64,000 nucleotides of DNA, taken from contig NW_013657677.1 in the NCBI RefSeq assembly GCF_000142905.1, positions 248,001-312,000 of the forward strand, read 5' to 3'. The stretch is from Thecamonas trahens ATCC 50062. Lineage: Eukaryota; Apusozoa; Apusomonadida; Apusomonadidae. A program made the translations under genes and the position numbers. This document shows positions 18,959 through 29,299 of this stretch, piece after piece. Position 1 is the first letter of the stretch. Each line of letters begins with the position of its first letter. The notes under the pieces were generated by a model. It saw only the letters and a list, made by a program, of their open reading frames with translations. It was not told the origin of the DNA and ran no database searches.

Positions 18959-20417
18959 ATGGCCAATTTCATTGGCAAGGTAAAGAGGCAGCTGCAGCTG
19001 GGTAGGAGGAAGCAGCAGTGCCGGGGCAAGAGGCCACTCGTCGCCACGCACGTACACTCGCTGTCGCAGGGCATGGACGACCTGGCCGAGGTGCAACGGC
19101 AAAGATCGATCTTTGAGCGCTATGTTGAGATTCAAGTCGAAGACGAAGGCGGGTTTTCTAAAGAGTATTCGGTATGCTAGCAGAGTGACGGGGTGGGGGT
19201 GGGGGGGGGGAGGAGGGGAAGAGGGGGAGGGCGGGCGCCAATGTGGTGCGGCTGGCAGTGTGGGCGCAGGGCTGGGGACTTGGATTGCTTACAGAGGTGA
19301 GGAGCGTGCCGGGGCTGTTACGGCTGTCATGTACGTATTGTACGGGCTGCGGGGGTGGCAATGTATGGGGCTGTGGGCTACTGTGGTCTGTGTGTGGACG
19401 GTGATGTGTGGGCGATGATTTGCGGGTGTGGTGACTGTTGCTGGCGCGGAGCAGAGGATGTGCCGGAAGGATGTGGATGTGCCGCCGCGAGTGGTGACAG
19501 CCAAGGCGACGATGCCGTTCAACCGCTATGATGATGTCCTGCCTGTGGCGTCGACGATTGTGAGAATCTATGACGCGCCACCGGAGGCCAGCGGCGACCT
19601 GTCCGAGGTCGGCAAGCTGCTGTACATCAATGCGAACAGCATCACGCTGGATGGGACGCGGTACATTGCGGCACAGGGCCCGCTGGCGCGGACGGTGCCC
19701 CACTTTTGGCGGATGGTGTGGCAGCACCAAGTCGAGGCTGTGGTCATGCTCGGCATGTGCAAAGAGGGCTCGGTCGACAAGGTCCACAAGTACTGGCCTG
19801 CGCTCGGCTTTACGCTCGATCTGCCTGCGGCCGGGCTAGCGGTCGACTGCGTGGGCGAAGAGTTTCACCGATCGGAAAACTGGGTGGTGCGGACGTTTGA
19901 GGTGTACGCGCCTGGCTCGCGTGCGCTCCCGCGGGTGGTCAAGCACTTTCAGCTCACGGCGTGGCGCGACCACGGAACGCCCAAGCACAAGAAGCTCGCC
20001 GCATTTATGCGAGCGGTCAACAGTCACTGTCCGCGGCCGCTCGACGCGTCGCCGGGCCATCCGCCCATTCTCGTCCACTGCTCGGCCGGGGTGGGCCGGA
20101 CCGGGGTCTTTCTGGTGGCGCGGACGCTGCTGCGGCGGCTTCAGGTGGCGACCGCCGTCGGCGGTGGCATCTCCGCTGTGCCGGACAGCGATGCCGAGCA
20201 CCGGGCCGAGCTCGCAGTCCGGGCTGGTGTCTTTGAACTCCCTCCGCTGTTTGACGTCCGCACGCTGATGTGGAGTCTGCGGAAGCAGCGGACCAAGATG
20301 GTGCAAACGCCCGAGCAGTACGGCTTTCTGCACGAGTTCCTGCTTCGGGCCTCGATTCCGTACATCGGGTTTGACTTTTCGACCTTTGCCGAGCCTGATG
20401 CCGGCGAGTCGGGCTAG
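18959..20417 (+). CDS. Classical protein tyrosine phosphatase
   Basis: Two exons (18959-19171 and 19455-20417) give about 391 residues. The intron falls in phase 0 between GGFSKEYS and RMCRKDVDV. PTP motifs appear in order: NRYDDVLP (KNRYxDxLP motif), YINAN, YIAAQGPL, the WPD-loop equivalent WRDHGTP, the signature HCSAGVGRTGVF with catalytic Cys and Arg, and the Q-loop QTPEQYGF. The protein should hydrolyse phosphotyrosine. No membrane segment or targeting module is visible; the N-terminus is basic. The loop proline is replaced by Arg while the general-acid Asp is kept. The stop codon overlaps that of the convergent pyridoxal kinase gene within one CTAG. Confidence 0.85.
19172..19454 (+). other. 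Intron of the tyrosine phosphatase gene
   Basis: GTATGC donor, GCAG acceptor, 283 bp, phase 0. It contains stop codons and a long G-rich run (19195-19233). The acceptor choice at 19454 follows the CAG rule; an AG three bases earlier would add one residue. Confidence 0.75.
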
Positions 20418-21349
20418 GACGGCGACCAGCGCTGAGGCTCCGGGAACGGGGCATCGGCGGCAAAGAGCGCATCCAGGCTCGCGGTCAGCCGCAGCTCGCT
20501 GCCCGGCGGCGTGGCGGTGAGGACTCGCTGCATGTCGGCGATGGCGCGAGCGGCCGGCTCCACCCACTCGGTGCTCGCGGCACCGAGCTTGGCATGCCAG
20601 CCAACAAGCAGACCCGAGAAGAGGTCGCCGGTTCCGACAAAGTTGGCGTCGATGCGTGGGACGTGGATGAGCGTCCGTATCCCGGTGGCGGCGTCCGAAA
20701 CCAGCGCCGAGACCCGCGCAGGATCAAAGACTGAGCCGGGCGCGCCGTCTGCCGCCGGATCGACCGAAGTCAGAACAATAGTGCGAACACCAAGGCCGTG
20801 GACGGTGTCGAGGGCGGCGACCAGGTCGGCCGCATTGGTAAAGGCACCATCGTCGAGCGAGCGGCCGGCGAGAAGCAGAAGCTCGGTGGTGTTGGGCGTA
20901 ATGACCGATGCGCGCGGGACGACGGTGCGGATCAACAGATCGACCATTTCAGACGGAAGATACAGCCGCATGCCATCACCGAGCACGGGATCGACGACGA
21001 CGATGGCGTCCGGCGCGGCGGCTGACGCGTCGTCGAGCAAGTCCATGAGCGCGCTGGCAAAGTCAACCTTTCCCAGAAAGCCCGTGATGACGTATCGGAG
21101 GCGCGCAAAGAGTCGGTTGTCGGCGAGGCCCTTGCGCACACCTGCTACCATCTCCGGAGTGAAAAACTGGCCGCCAGCACCGCCTGGGTAGCCCAGATGG
21201 TTCGAGAGCTGGCAGGTGGCCAGCGGCATGGCGTCGACACCGGCCGTCTCCAGCGGCGGCACAGACGCCCTCAGGCCGACTCTTCCCACCACCACCGATG
21301 ATGAGACTACGAGTGCCCGAACAACCTCTTCGCCTGTATATTCTGCCAT
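20414..21349 (-). CDS. PDXK: Pyridoxal kinase
   Basis: A 311-residue protein that phosphorylates vitamin B6 vitamers to the coenzyme forms. The start is the ATG at 21349 (MAEYTGEEVVRALVV). Ribokinase-superfamily motifs of PDXK are visible: VVVGRVGLRA near the N-terminus, QLSNHLGYPG, ITGFLGKV, VDPVLGDGMRLY, ITPNTTELLLLAGR, VLTSVD, and the catalytic GTGDLFSGLLVGW near the C-terminus. Length matches the family. It is divergent from PWP2, with an assembly gap in the shared promoter. Its TAG stop at 20416-20414 overlaps the TAG of the phosphatase gene on the other strand. Confidence 0.9.
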   Translation of the reverse strand: MAEYTGEEVVRALVVSSSVVVGRVGLRASVPPLETAGVDAMPLATCQLSNHLGYPGGAGGQFFTPEMVAGVRKGLADNRLFARLRYVITGFLGKVDFASALMDLLDDASAAAPDAIVVVDPVLGDGMRLYLPSEMVDLLIRTVVPRASVITPNTTELLLLAGRSLDDGAFTNAADLVAALDTVHGLGVRTIVLTSVDPAADGAPGSVFDPARVSALVSDAATGIRTLIHVPRIDANFVGTGDLFSGLLVGWHAKLGAASTEWVEPAARAIADMQRVLTATPPGSELRLTASLDALFAADAPFPEPQRWSPS

Positions 21350-21797
21350 TAGATACAACACACACGCACACACCGGTCAGAGAGGTATGGTTGTCCACGA
21401 GGGCAAGACACGTGACCGTCCGACTACCTCCCCCCCCCCCCNNNNNNNNNNNNNNNNNNNNNNNNNNNNNNNNNNNNNNNNNNNNNNNNNNNNNNNNNNN
21501 NNNNNNNNNNNNNNNNNNNNNNNNNNNNNNNNNNNNNNNNNGTGACCGTCCCGACCTATCCCCTCCCCCCCCCCCCCCCCCCCCCCCCTCCACCCTCTAT
21601 CGCCGCCATCACCCCCATCACCACTATCACCACCCCCATCACCCCCATCACCCCCATCGCCACCAACACCATCACCCCCCACCAGCAGACCATCTGATCC
21701 AACCCCCCTTCCCCCCCCCCCCCCCGGATCACCACCCCGCCTCGTCCCCCCCTGGTCTGTGCAAAGTGCCAACTTTGTCCACCCGTCTCTCCCGCCC
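21350..21797. promoter_or_regulatory. Divergent PDXK/PWP2 spacer with C tracts and a gap
   Basis: It holds an 11-bp C run ending at the gap, 100 Ns, a 24-bp C run (21565-21588), CCATCACC-type repeats (21607-21672) and a 15-bp C run (21711-21725). GCCAACTTTG (21768-21777) lies 21 bp before the PWP2 ATG. No gene is seen. Confidence 0.6.
21442..21541. other. Assembly gap, 100 N
   Basis: Exactly 100 Ns, the usual placeholder for a gap of unknown size. Both edges are C tracts preceded by near-identical sequence starting GTGACCGTC (21412 and 21542), so the true gap may be small or absent. Confidence 0.95.
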
Positions 21798-24700
21798 ATG
21801 AAGTTTGGCTACCAGTTCCAAAACCTCTGCGGCTCTGTCTACCGCTCGGGCGATGTGGTGTTCACCCCGGATGGCAACACCGTCCTATCGCCTGTGGGCA
21901 ACAGAGTGACCCGCTTTGACCTGCTGACGTACGTCCTCATCCCCCCCTCCCTCATCCCCCCCTCCCTCCCCTCCGACAGAAGGTGTTGCTGGCGATCAGG
22001 ATGGTGTCACTGCTCGCCATCCACGGCCGGACGAGGGTCCATGGAGTGTGCATGAGGCGGAGACGGCAGGAGTAGCAGCCACAGATGCGGCAATTAGATG
22101 TGGAGAGTGGTCATGGAGTGGAGAATGTAGTGAGAGGAAAGTAGTTGACTTATGTGTGATGTGGAGGGTAGGAACACCTCGTCGACGCTCGCCTTTGAGG
22201 CTCGGTCGGACATCTCCAAGATGGCCGTCTCCGCCGATGGAGTGCTACTGATGGTGGTGGATGTGGAGGGCTACGGCTCGCTGATCAACCTCAAACGTGG
22301 CGCTGTTCTGCATCGTATCAACTTTAAGGGCATTGTCAACGCCATGGCCTTCTCGCCGCTGCGGGGCTACCTGGCGGTGGCTGTCGGCTCCAAGGTTGTG
22401 CTGTGGTACCTGCCGCTGGCGGCGGCGACGACCAAGACCTTTGCGCCCATGATCAAGCTCAAGGAGCTCGCCGGCCACGTCGACGACGTGCTCTGCCTCT
22501 CGTTCTCGGGCAACGGTCGGTTCATGGTCACCGGGTCGGCTGACCTCACCGCGCGGGTCCACGCCCTCTTCCCGCCGCGCGGCAAGTCGTTCCGCTCGAT
22601 CACCCTCGCCGGCCACCGCGACGTGGTTGTGGCTGCCTTTTTCGACGCCGCCTCGTCAATCGTATACACTGTCGCCCGCGACGCTGCCGTTCTCACCTGG
22701 GAGTGGATCCCGCCCGAGGTGCTCGAGGAGTACTCGTACTCGGACGGCGAGTACTCGGACGTCGAGGCTGCGCCCGAGCTCGCGCCCGAGCTGGCAGCGA
22801 TGCAGATCGAGGGCGCCAGCGAGAATGCTGCTGGTGCGAGCGGCGCCGGCAACGACGACGACGTCGACGAGGACGCCGATCAGGCGTTCTTTGGTTCGGG
22901 ATGGGTGAACAAGGACAAGTTTGAGGCAATGTCCGGCTCGAGCGGCGGCACGGAGCTTGCCGAGAATGCGCAGGAGAAGGAAGAGGAGGAGGAGCGCGAA
23001 GAGCTTCTGGGCGGGACGTGGAAGCGGGTAGCCAAGCACCTGTTCAAGCAGGACTTTGCCACGGTGAGCTCGGCGACGATGCACGCGGCGTCGTCGCTGC
23101 TTGTGGTCGGCTTTTCGTCGGGCGTGTTTGGACTGTACCAAATGCCGTCGGTGACGGCCATCCACACGCTCTCAGTCTCGTCGACGCGTATCTCGTCCGT
23201 CACGGTCAACGCGTCGGGCGAGTGGCTGGCCTTTGGCTCTGCGGCACTCGGCCAGCTGGTGGTGTGGGAGTGGCAGTCGGAGACGTTTGTGCTGAAGCAG
23301 CAGGGCCACGCCGGAACGCTCAACTGCGTCTCCTACTCGCCCGACGGCTTGTACATGGCTACTGGCTCGGACGATGCCAAGGTCAAGGTCTGGTCGACGA
23401 CGACCGGCTTTTGCTTTGTCACCTTTGACCAGCACACTGGGCCGATCTCGGACGTGGTCTTCCACCCAAGGGCAACGCACTGTTCTCGGCCTCGACCGAC
23501 GGCACCATCCGCGCCTTTGACATGACCCGCTACCGCTGCTTCCGCACCTACGCCACGCCGACGCCTGCGCAGCTAACGTGCATGGCCATCGATCCGGTCG
23601 CCGACGTTGTTGTGGCCGGCTCGCTAGACGAGTTTGTCATCTACGTGTGGGATGTCAAGACCGCCCGGCTGCTCGAGATGCTTTCGGGCCACACGGCGCC
23701 GGTCTCGACGCTCCACTTTTCGCCGGTCTCCAACATGCTGGTCTCAGGCTCGTGGGACGGCTCGCTCAAGGTGTGGGACGTGTTCAACTCGCTCGGCCGC
23801 GCCGGCGGCGGCTCGATCGAGACCTTTGAGGCGTCGACGTCCAAGGCTGCGGTGACGTGCGTTGCCTGGGCGCCCAACGACAAGCTCATTGCCGCCGGCG
23901 CCATGAACGGCACCATCGTGCTGTGGGACCCGCGTGAGGGCAAGACTGTCGGCATCATTCACGCCCGCAACGACATTACCGGCGGACGGACGGCCGGAAG
24001 CGCCACCACTGCGCTCAACAACCCCGCCGGCAAGTTCTTCACCTCGCTCGCCTTTACCGCCGACTCGACCTGCCTGCTGGCTGGCGGCGAGTCCAAGTAC
24101 GTCTGCATCTACGAGGTCTCGCAGCAGCTGCTCATCAAGCGGTTCCAGCTCTCGCACAACCGCTCGCTTGACGGTGTGCTCGATGAGCTCAACTCCAAGT
24201 ACGTGGGCCAGGACGGGTGGGACGTCGAGGAGAGCCACCAGGACGACAAGGACCACCTTCGCGCCCTCCGCCGCAAGGCCATGCCCGGCTCGCTCAAGGC
24301 TGTGCGCGACACGTACAAGTTTGTCGTGGCCTGCTCGGACATCTCGTTCTCGCCAACTGGACGATCGTGGGCGGCGGCGACGCCTGAGGGTCTACTGGTA
24401 TACTCGCTCGACAACTCGGTACTCTTTGACCCAATCGACCTCGACGTCGACATCACTCCCGACGCCGCCCGCGAGGCGCTCGACGAGCGCGACTTCACCA
24501 CCGCCCTGCTCATCGCGCTGCGGCTCAACGAGGACGAGCTGACGAGCGAGGTGTACCAGGCCGTCCCGCTTGACACCGTCGGCCTCCTCGTCTCGGACGT
24601 GCCTGAGGTTTACCTCGACCGCCTCGTGGCGTTTGTGGCCCGGCAACTGACGGCCAGCCCGCACGTCCACTTCCACTTGGTCTGGATCCAGGCTCTCTTC

Positions 24701-24928
24701 CGCGAGCACTCGCGCGCCATCCGCCGCCTCGCCGCCACCCTCGGCGGCCCCCTCACCCATCTGCAAAAGGCGCTCGCCTCGCGCGCCGACCTCGTCACCG
24801 GCGCCGCAAAGGCTAACAAGCACAAGCTGGCATATTTTACCCATGTCCACGCTGCACGCGCCAAGGCTGCCACAGCCGCCGCCGCTTCGTCGTCGTCGTC
24901 GTCGCCTGCTGCCATGGCCACCGAGTAA
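21798..24928 (+). CDS. PWP2: PWP2/UTP1, WD40 component of the small-subunit processome
   Basis: About 962 residues from exons 21798-21928 and 22172-24928. PWP2 is a UTP-B subunit of the U3 snoRNP and acts in early 18S rRNA processing in the nucleolus. The N-terminus (MKFGYQFQNLCGSVYRSG, then SPVGNRVTRFDLL) and the C-terminal segment (LLVYSLDNSVLFDPIDLDVD, LRLNEDEL) are diagnostic of the family. Between them are about a dozen WD40 repeats (HVDDVLCLSFSGNG, HTAPVSTLHFSP) and an acidic insert (about 240-330). The C-terminal Utp12-like helical domain is present. The frame breaks by -1 at 23465-23467: CACCCAAG read as CACCCCAAG restores HPKGNALFSASTDGT. Length is close to the yeast protein. The gene is convergent with a small unknown gene 26 bp away. 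Confidence 0.92.
21929..22171 (+). other. Intron of PWP2
   Basis: GTACGT donor, TAG acceptor, 243 bp, phase 2. Splicing joins DLLT to NTSSTLAFEARSDI, matching the family alignment without a gap. It contains in-frame stops. Confidence 0.85.
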
Positions 24929-24954
24929 AGGCTCTTGCCAGAGCAGACCGCTAC

Positions 24955-25548
24955 TCAGACGCTTGATGTCTCCTCGGCGCCGGCCGTCGTGTACCCCTTG
25001 CGCCGTGCCCGGATGGTGGCCGAGTGGTACTCGGGCTCGGGCTCGGCCTCAAACTGCGAGAGCTGATCGGGAGTGAACATCGGCTCCCGGATAGTGTGCC
25101 CGGCGACCGACGCACGAATGACGCCCGATGAATAGCCCTTGACGAGCGAAGCCTCCTCGGCCGCAAGCTCGGCCGCCAGCCGCGCCTCGTCCTCGGGGGA
25201 GATGCCCCGCAGCTGGCGGGCGTGGTACTCCACCGAGGCCGAGGTCAGCCCTGAGCCCATGTCGCGGATGGGGAGCATCGCTGGCGATGCAGGCGCGTAC
25301 GACGCTGCATTCACTTCGGCAAGCACCTGCGGATCAACGTCATCCAGCACCAGGTGCGGATGGATGACCGTCACCCCCTGCGGTCCCGATACAATCGTGC
25401 CCGTCCGATACGGCTCCTGCTGCCTCGCCGCCTGCGCTTCGCCATCGGCACCCGGTTGCGAGCGCCCGCCTGTCGTCCGCCGCGGTGGCGGAGTCTCTCC
25501 CAACGCCGCCAAATCCGCCAGTCGCTGCCGCTCTGCCCGAGTAGCCAT
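24955..25548 (-). CDS. Hypothetical protein, 197 residues
   Basis: The start is the ATG at 25548 (MATRAERQRLADLAALGE); the open frame continues upstream but is low-complexity and lacks a supported start. The protein is charged and Ala/Glu-rich. It has a short central segment with GVTVIHPHLVLDDVDP and a helical stretch (ISPEDEARLAAELAAEEASL). No signal peptide or membrane helix is present. I do not recognise the family. It is divergent from the next gene, with a repeat-bearing spacer, and convergent with PWP2. Codon use matches its neighbours, which supports it being real. Confidence 0.5.
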   Translation of the reverse strand: MATRAERQRLADLAALGETPPPRRTTGGRSQPGADGEAQAARQQEPYRTGTIVSGPQGVTVIHPHLVLDDVDPQVLAEVNAASYAPASPAMLPIRDMGSGLTSASVEYHARQLRGISPEDEARLAAELAAEEASLVKGYSSGVIRASVAGHTIREPMFTPDQLSQFEAEPEPEYHSATIRARRKGYTTAGAEETSSV

Positions 25549-25936
25549 GACGAATGCTAATAGAGTGGAGAGTGAGGATTGAGAGTGATGCGGAGGGGAG
25601 GGGGGAGGGAGGGGAGAGAGGGGCAGAGGGGAGGTGACCGTTAGCGATGAACCGAACGAACGAACAATTTGATACAACGAAAGGATGATTGATGGGACGG
25701 ACGATTGATGGAACGATGGGACGGACCAAACAAACGATGAAACCGTTGAATGATGGAACGATTGATGGACTCGGGGCCAACCCGTCCCCACCACTCACCC
25801 CTCCCACCCCCCCCCCCATCCCCGCCTCCCACCCCAACCACGCGCAGGCAACACAGAACTCGAGTCTTCTTCTCCCCACTCTTGACCTCGCCGCTTGCAC
25901 GTCTTGCAGTGCCAGCAGACAGACAGAGGAGGCGAG
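25549..25936. promoter_or_regulatory. Divergent spacer with short degenerate repeats
   Basis: Between about 25640 and 25775 there are imperfect copies of GATTGATGGRACGATGG-like sequence and an ACGAACGAACGAAC run. A C run at 25809-25817 precedes the plus-strand gene. The repeats are AT-richer than surrounding coding DNA. A regulatory role is inferred. Confidence 0.4.
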
Positions 25937-27591
25937 ATGACAACACGGGCGTTCCCGCTGGTGCTGGACCTCGGCGAGCGGTCGGGCACACGGCGGACGG
26001 CTGACCTCGAGGAGGAGACATGGGAGGCACTGACGGCGCTTCGCACGACTGGCGTGCGACGGAAGCCGGTTGCCTTGTCGGTTGTGCCGTCGCCGCCGAA
26101 GCGGACGAGGAAGATGTCGGCCCGGGACAGATCGGTGTCGTATGGAGCCCATGTCGATGCCGTGCGACGGAGACGTCGCAGATCGCTGGTGGCCGCAGAG
26201 CGAGTGCTTGTGGTGGCGGGGGAGGACGGCGGCGATGCTGCTGAGCAGACGCAGCAGAACAGCGGTCGGAGAAAGCCCGTTCCGCCGATGCTTGGCAAAG
26301 GCGCTGATGGTCCGGGATGGCTGGGCACGTCGTTTGCGGCCTTCGACTCGTCGACGTTCCGCACATGGCAGGGCAGTCGGCAGAAGCGGCGGAAGTCGCA
26401 GCTGTCGAGCGAAGGACGGCGCAAGGTGGCGGACGCGGTCGAGGCACGGGATCGTGGTCTGGCCGCGCTCAAAAAGCTGCGAGAAGAGGTGGAGGAGCGA
26501 CAAGCGCTTCAGGAGGCCACGGTCCGAGGGACTGAGACGCTGGTATACTCGCTGCGATCGTCGGTCAAGCCCGACTTTCCGCCGCATGTGCTCGAGCGCG
26601 TCGACCGGGGTCAGCAGCATGTTCTATACTTTGATCCAGCCCACGACGGGCCGGTTCGGTCGTTTTGCGATCAAACGCGTCTGTCCGGGAGTGGTACGGC
26701 CAGCGATGCAAGGACGTGGCACGCGAGGTGGCGAACAAGCATAGGCAGACCCGCAGTGCGCGGCATGCCCAGCGACGATTGAGGGAAGCCATGCGCAAGG
26801 CGAGCGAGGAGCGTCGGTCTGCCTACGAGCGGGAAGTCGAGCACCGAGTGGCCATGCGATCTGCGTCGCGGCGTGCGCTGCATCCTCTGGGGAACGCCGA
26901 CGACGACGTTAAGGAGCAGAGCTTTGGTGGCAAGCACTTGTATGTGGCCATGCCGCCCGATAAGGCACTCGGCTCGGCGAAAAGTTCTCTTAGGCTCCGG
27001 CGTGAGCGGGTGATGCGGTCTGAGTACTCGGGTCATGTAGCGCTAGTCGAGCTCCCGCTGGAGACTCGGCTCGGCAGCGGGTCGCAGGTCACCGACGTGC
27101 CGCCGACACCGGCGCTAGACAAGCTCGAGTCGTCTGTTGTCGAGGAGATGGCACACCTGACAAGCGAACTGGTTCTGACCAACGAGGGCAGTGGGCTGGT
27201 TCGAATCACCAAGCTCGGTCGGCAGGCGCACCGACGCGCGGCGCGGGAGATCGAGGAGGCCAAGCAGCGGCGGCGCGAGCTCGACGCACTCGTGCCCGAG
27301 TCCTCGGTCCTTCCGGCCAACTTCAAAGCAACATACGGCATGCAGTCGTACTCGTACGGCGACATCGGAATGGAGGCCAATGCCGACGGTGTCTTCTCGG
27401 TCGTCGCCTACCGCAAGTCGGACTTGCCGTATGGCATGCCACTCCCGACTGGATATCGCGACCGGCTCCGCCAGTATGCGTCGCACGCGGCCGACATCGA
27501 GGTGCGTAATCTGGACGACGAGTATGCAGCGTCTGCGCTGGCGGCGGCCAGGCAACTTACTGCCAAGCCCGAGCCGAGCTTGGTGGAGTGA
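25937..27591 (+). CDS. Basic helical protein of unknown function
   Basis: About 551 residues after one -1 correction (between about 26655 and 26690). It starts at the ATG at 25937 (MTTRAFPLVLDLGERSG). It is strongly basic, with Arg-rich helices (AVRRRRRRSLVAAERV, ARHAQRRLREAMRKASEERR) and a conserved-looking C-terminal part (FKATYGMQSYSYGDIGMEA). No signal peptide, membrane segment or known catalytic motif is present. The composition fits a cytoskeletal or axoneme-associated protein, but that is only an impression. The break region has no stop-free alternative other than joining the two frames. It is convergent with the histidine phosphatase gene, 38 bp away. Confidence 0.55.
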
Positions 27592-27629
27592 TGTGGCTGG
27601 CTCTGCCGTGGTTGCTGCCGTACTGGCGT

Positions 27630-28999
27630 TTACTTGGACTTGGACTTCTTGACGTCAAACCCGCCGTGAATCTCGGTGATGGAGGACTCGTCGATGGCGT
27701 AGGCGAACGAGTCGTCGGACCGGCGGAGGCGGAGGAGGGTAAAGCCGACAGCGCCGGCGTTGCGAAGCTTGGCGCTCTTGCCCGCAAAGGTCGACGAAGC
27801 CGGAAGAAATTCGTTGAAGAAGGCGCGGAACCAGAGCGAGTGACCGCCGACAATGATGTTTGTCTTCCGCTGGTCAAAGGCCCAGTCGCAAAAGCCAACA
27901 AGCCGGTCGAGGCCGCACGAGCGGACCGGCTTGTTGCCATTGTGGAGCGAAGCGTCGATCTGGTCGGCAAAGACAGCGCCGAGGTCAAGGCTCGGGTGGC
28001 TAGCGTCGACCCACGACGGGACAGGCGTGGTGCCCGGCGGGGTGAGCGAGAGCGTGTCGATGTTGCGCGAGATCTCCTGCAGCGCCGGCAGCATGACCAT
28101 CTTCTCGCCGGTGACTCGGAGGCGCTCCTGGAGCGCGATGGCGTTGGTCGAGATGGCGCGGCGGAGGTTGGAGACCGCGTGGACCGCCGGAGTGCCGCCG
28201 CCCTTGAGCATGGTCACAAACTTGGACTGCTTGGCGGTGTAGTCCTGCAGCGGGATGGCCGATGCCAGGAACGCCGCCAGCTCTTCGGCCTGTCCCGTTC
28301 CGTGTGCCGAGAGCGGGGAGTCGTAGAACCACGAGTCGCACCGGCCTGAGACAAAGAGCCACGACTCGTATGCCCACGCCTTGATCAGCCGCGGGATAAA
28401 GTAGATCGGGTTCTTCGACCGGTTGAACGTGTCGTTCCACGTCGACTCACCATGCCGCACAAACACAATGTCGCGGAACGGGACATAACCGGCCTCTGCC
28501 GGTGGCACCGCAGGCGTCGCGTACGGCTTCCACTTCTTGTCGGTAGAGAACAGCAGGTGCATCATGCCCTGCGCGTACAGCCTGTGTTGCTCGATGATAG
28601 TGAGTGAGGGGGGGAGAGAGGAGAGGGGGGGGGATGGCATCGACTACCCACTTACCGCATCTTGTACAGCACCGACGGAAAGTGGATGATGAGGCAGATG
28701 AGCAGAGCGGCGGCAATGATGACAGCGTAGCCGAGGGCGAGGCTCAGCAGCGAGTCGGTGTCGAGGCGAGCATCCTCCCACGGCACATCCAGGACGTTTG
28801 CAAGCTTCCCCGGCAGCTGGTCCACATCACCGTTGACAACTTGAGCCATCCCGTTTGCCAGGCGGCTCTTTGCGGCAGGGAGAGCCTCCCACAGCTCGGC
28901 AAGGGTGCCAGCTACGGTCTCGCCCGTAGCCAGCACACCGCCACAGGCCACGCCGAGCACAGCCTTGCCCTGCTCCGCCCAATTGTTAACCGTCTGCAT
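27630..28999 (-). CDS. Membrane-anchored histidine phosphatase (phosphoglycerate mutase-like)
   Basis: Two exons (28999-28656 and 28581-27630) give 431 residues. Exon 1 encodes about 115 residues ending in a strong membrane helix (LALGYAVIIAAALLICLII). Exon 2 encodes a branch-1 histidine phosphatase domain: FVRHGESTWN with the phospho-accepting His, NLRRAISTNAIAL with a pocket Arg, and VGGHSLWFRAFF with the second catalytic His. The substrate is unknown; these domains act on phosphoproteins, sugar phosphates or other metabolites. The anchor puts the catalytic domain next to a membrane, probably on the cytosolic side. The C-terminus ends KKSKSK. It is divergent from the lipase gene. Confidence 0.8.
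28582..28655 (-). other. Intron of the histidine phosphatase gene
   Basis: GTAAGT donor and CAG acceptor on the minus strand, 74 bp, phase 2, with a pyrimidine-rich interior. Splicing restores an Arg codon and joins SVLYKM-R to LYAQGMMHLL. Confidence 0.85.
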
Positions 29000-29299
29000 C
29001 CTTCCTCCGTCCAGCTGTGTGTCGAGAAAAGAGAGTGAGTGAGATGGGTACCCTTTCACACTCCTTCACCTTGCCCATACGGGTGAGAGGCGCGGCGAGA
29101 CGGCGAGTTGGCGGCGAGGCGGCGAGACGGCGAGCTGGGGGCGAGTCGGCGACACAGCGAGTCGGCGGCCGAGGCTGGCGACGCGGGTTGGGCGCCGACA
29201 GCGACAGCGACAGGCAACGGTCTCCTCCGCTACAACCGCTCCCCACTCCCCGTCCTCCTCCTCCTCCCTCCCTCCCTCCCTCCCTTCCTAGACACCCTC
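29000..29299. promoter_or_regulatory. Divergent spacer with GGCGAG repeats
   Basis: 300 bp between divergent ATGs. At 29093-29170 there are many near-tandem copies of GGCGAGACGGCGAG-like sequence, then a CT-rich run (29253-29289) before the lipase ATG. No gene. Confidence 0.4.
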
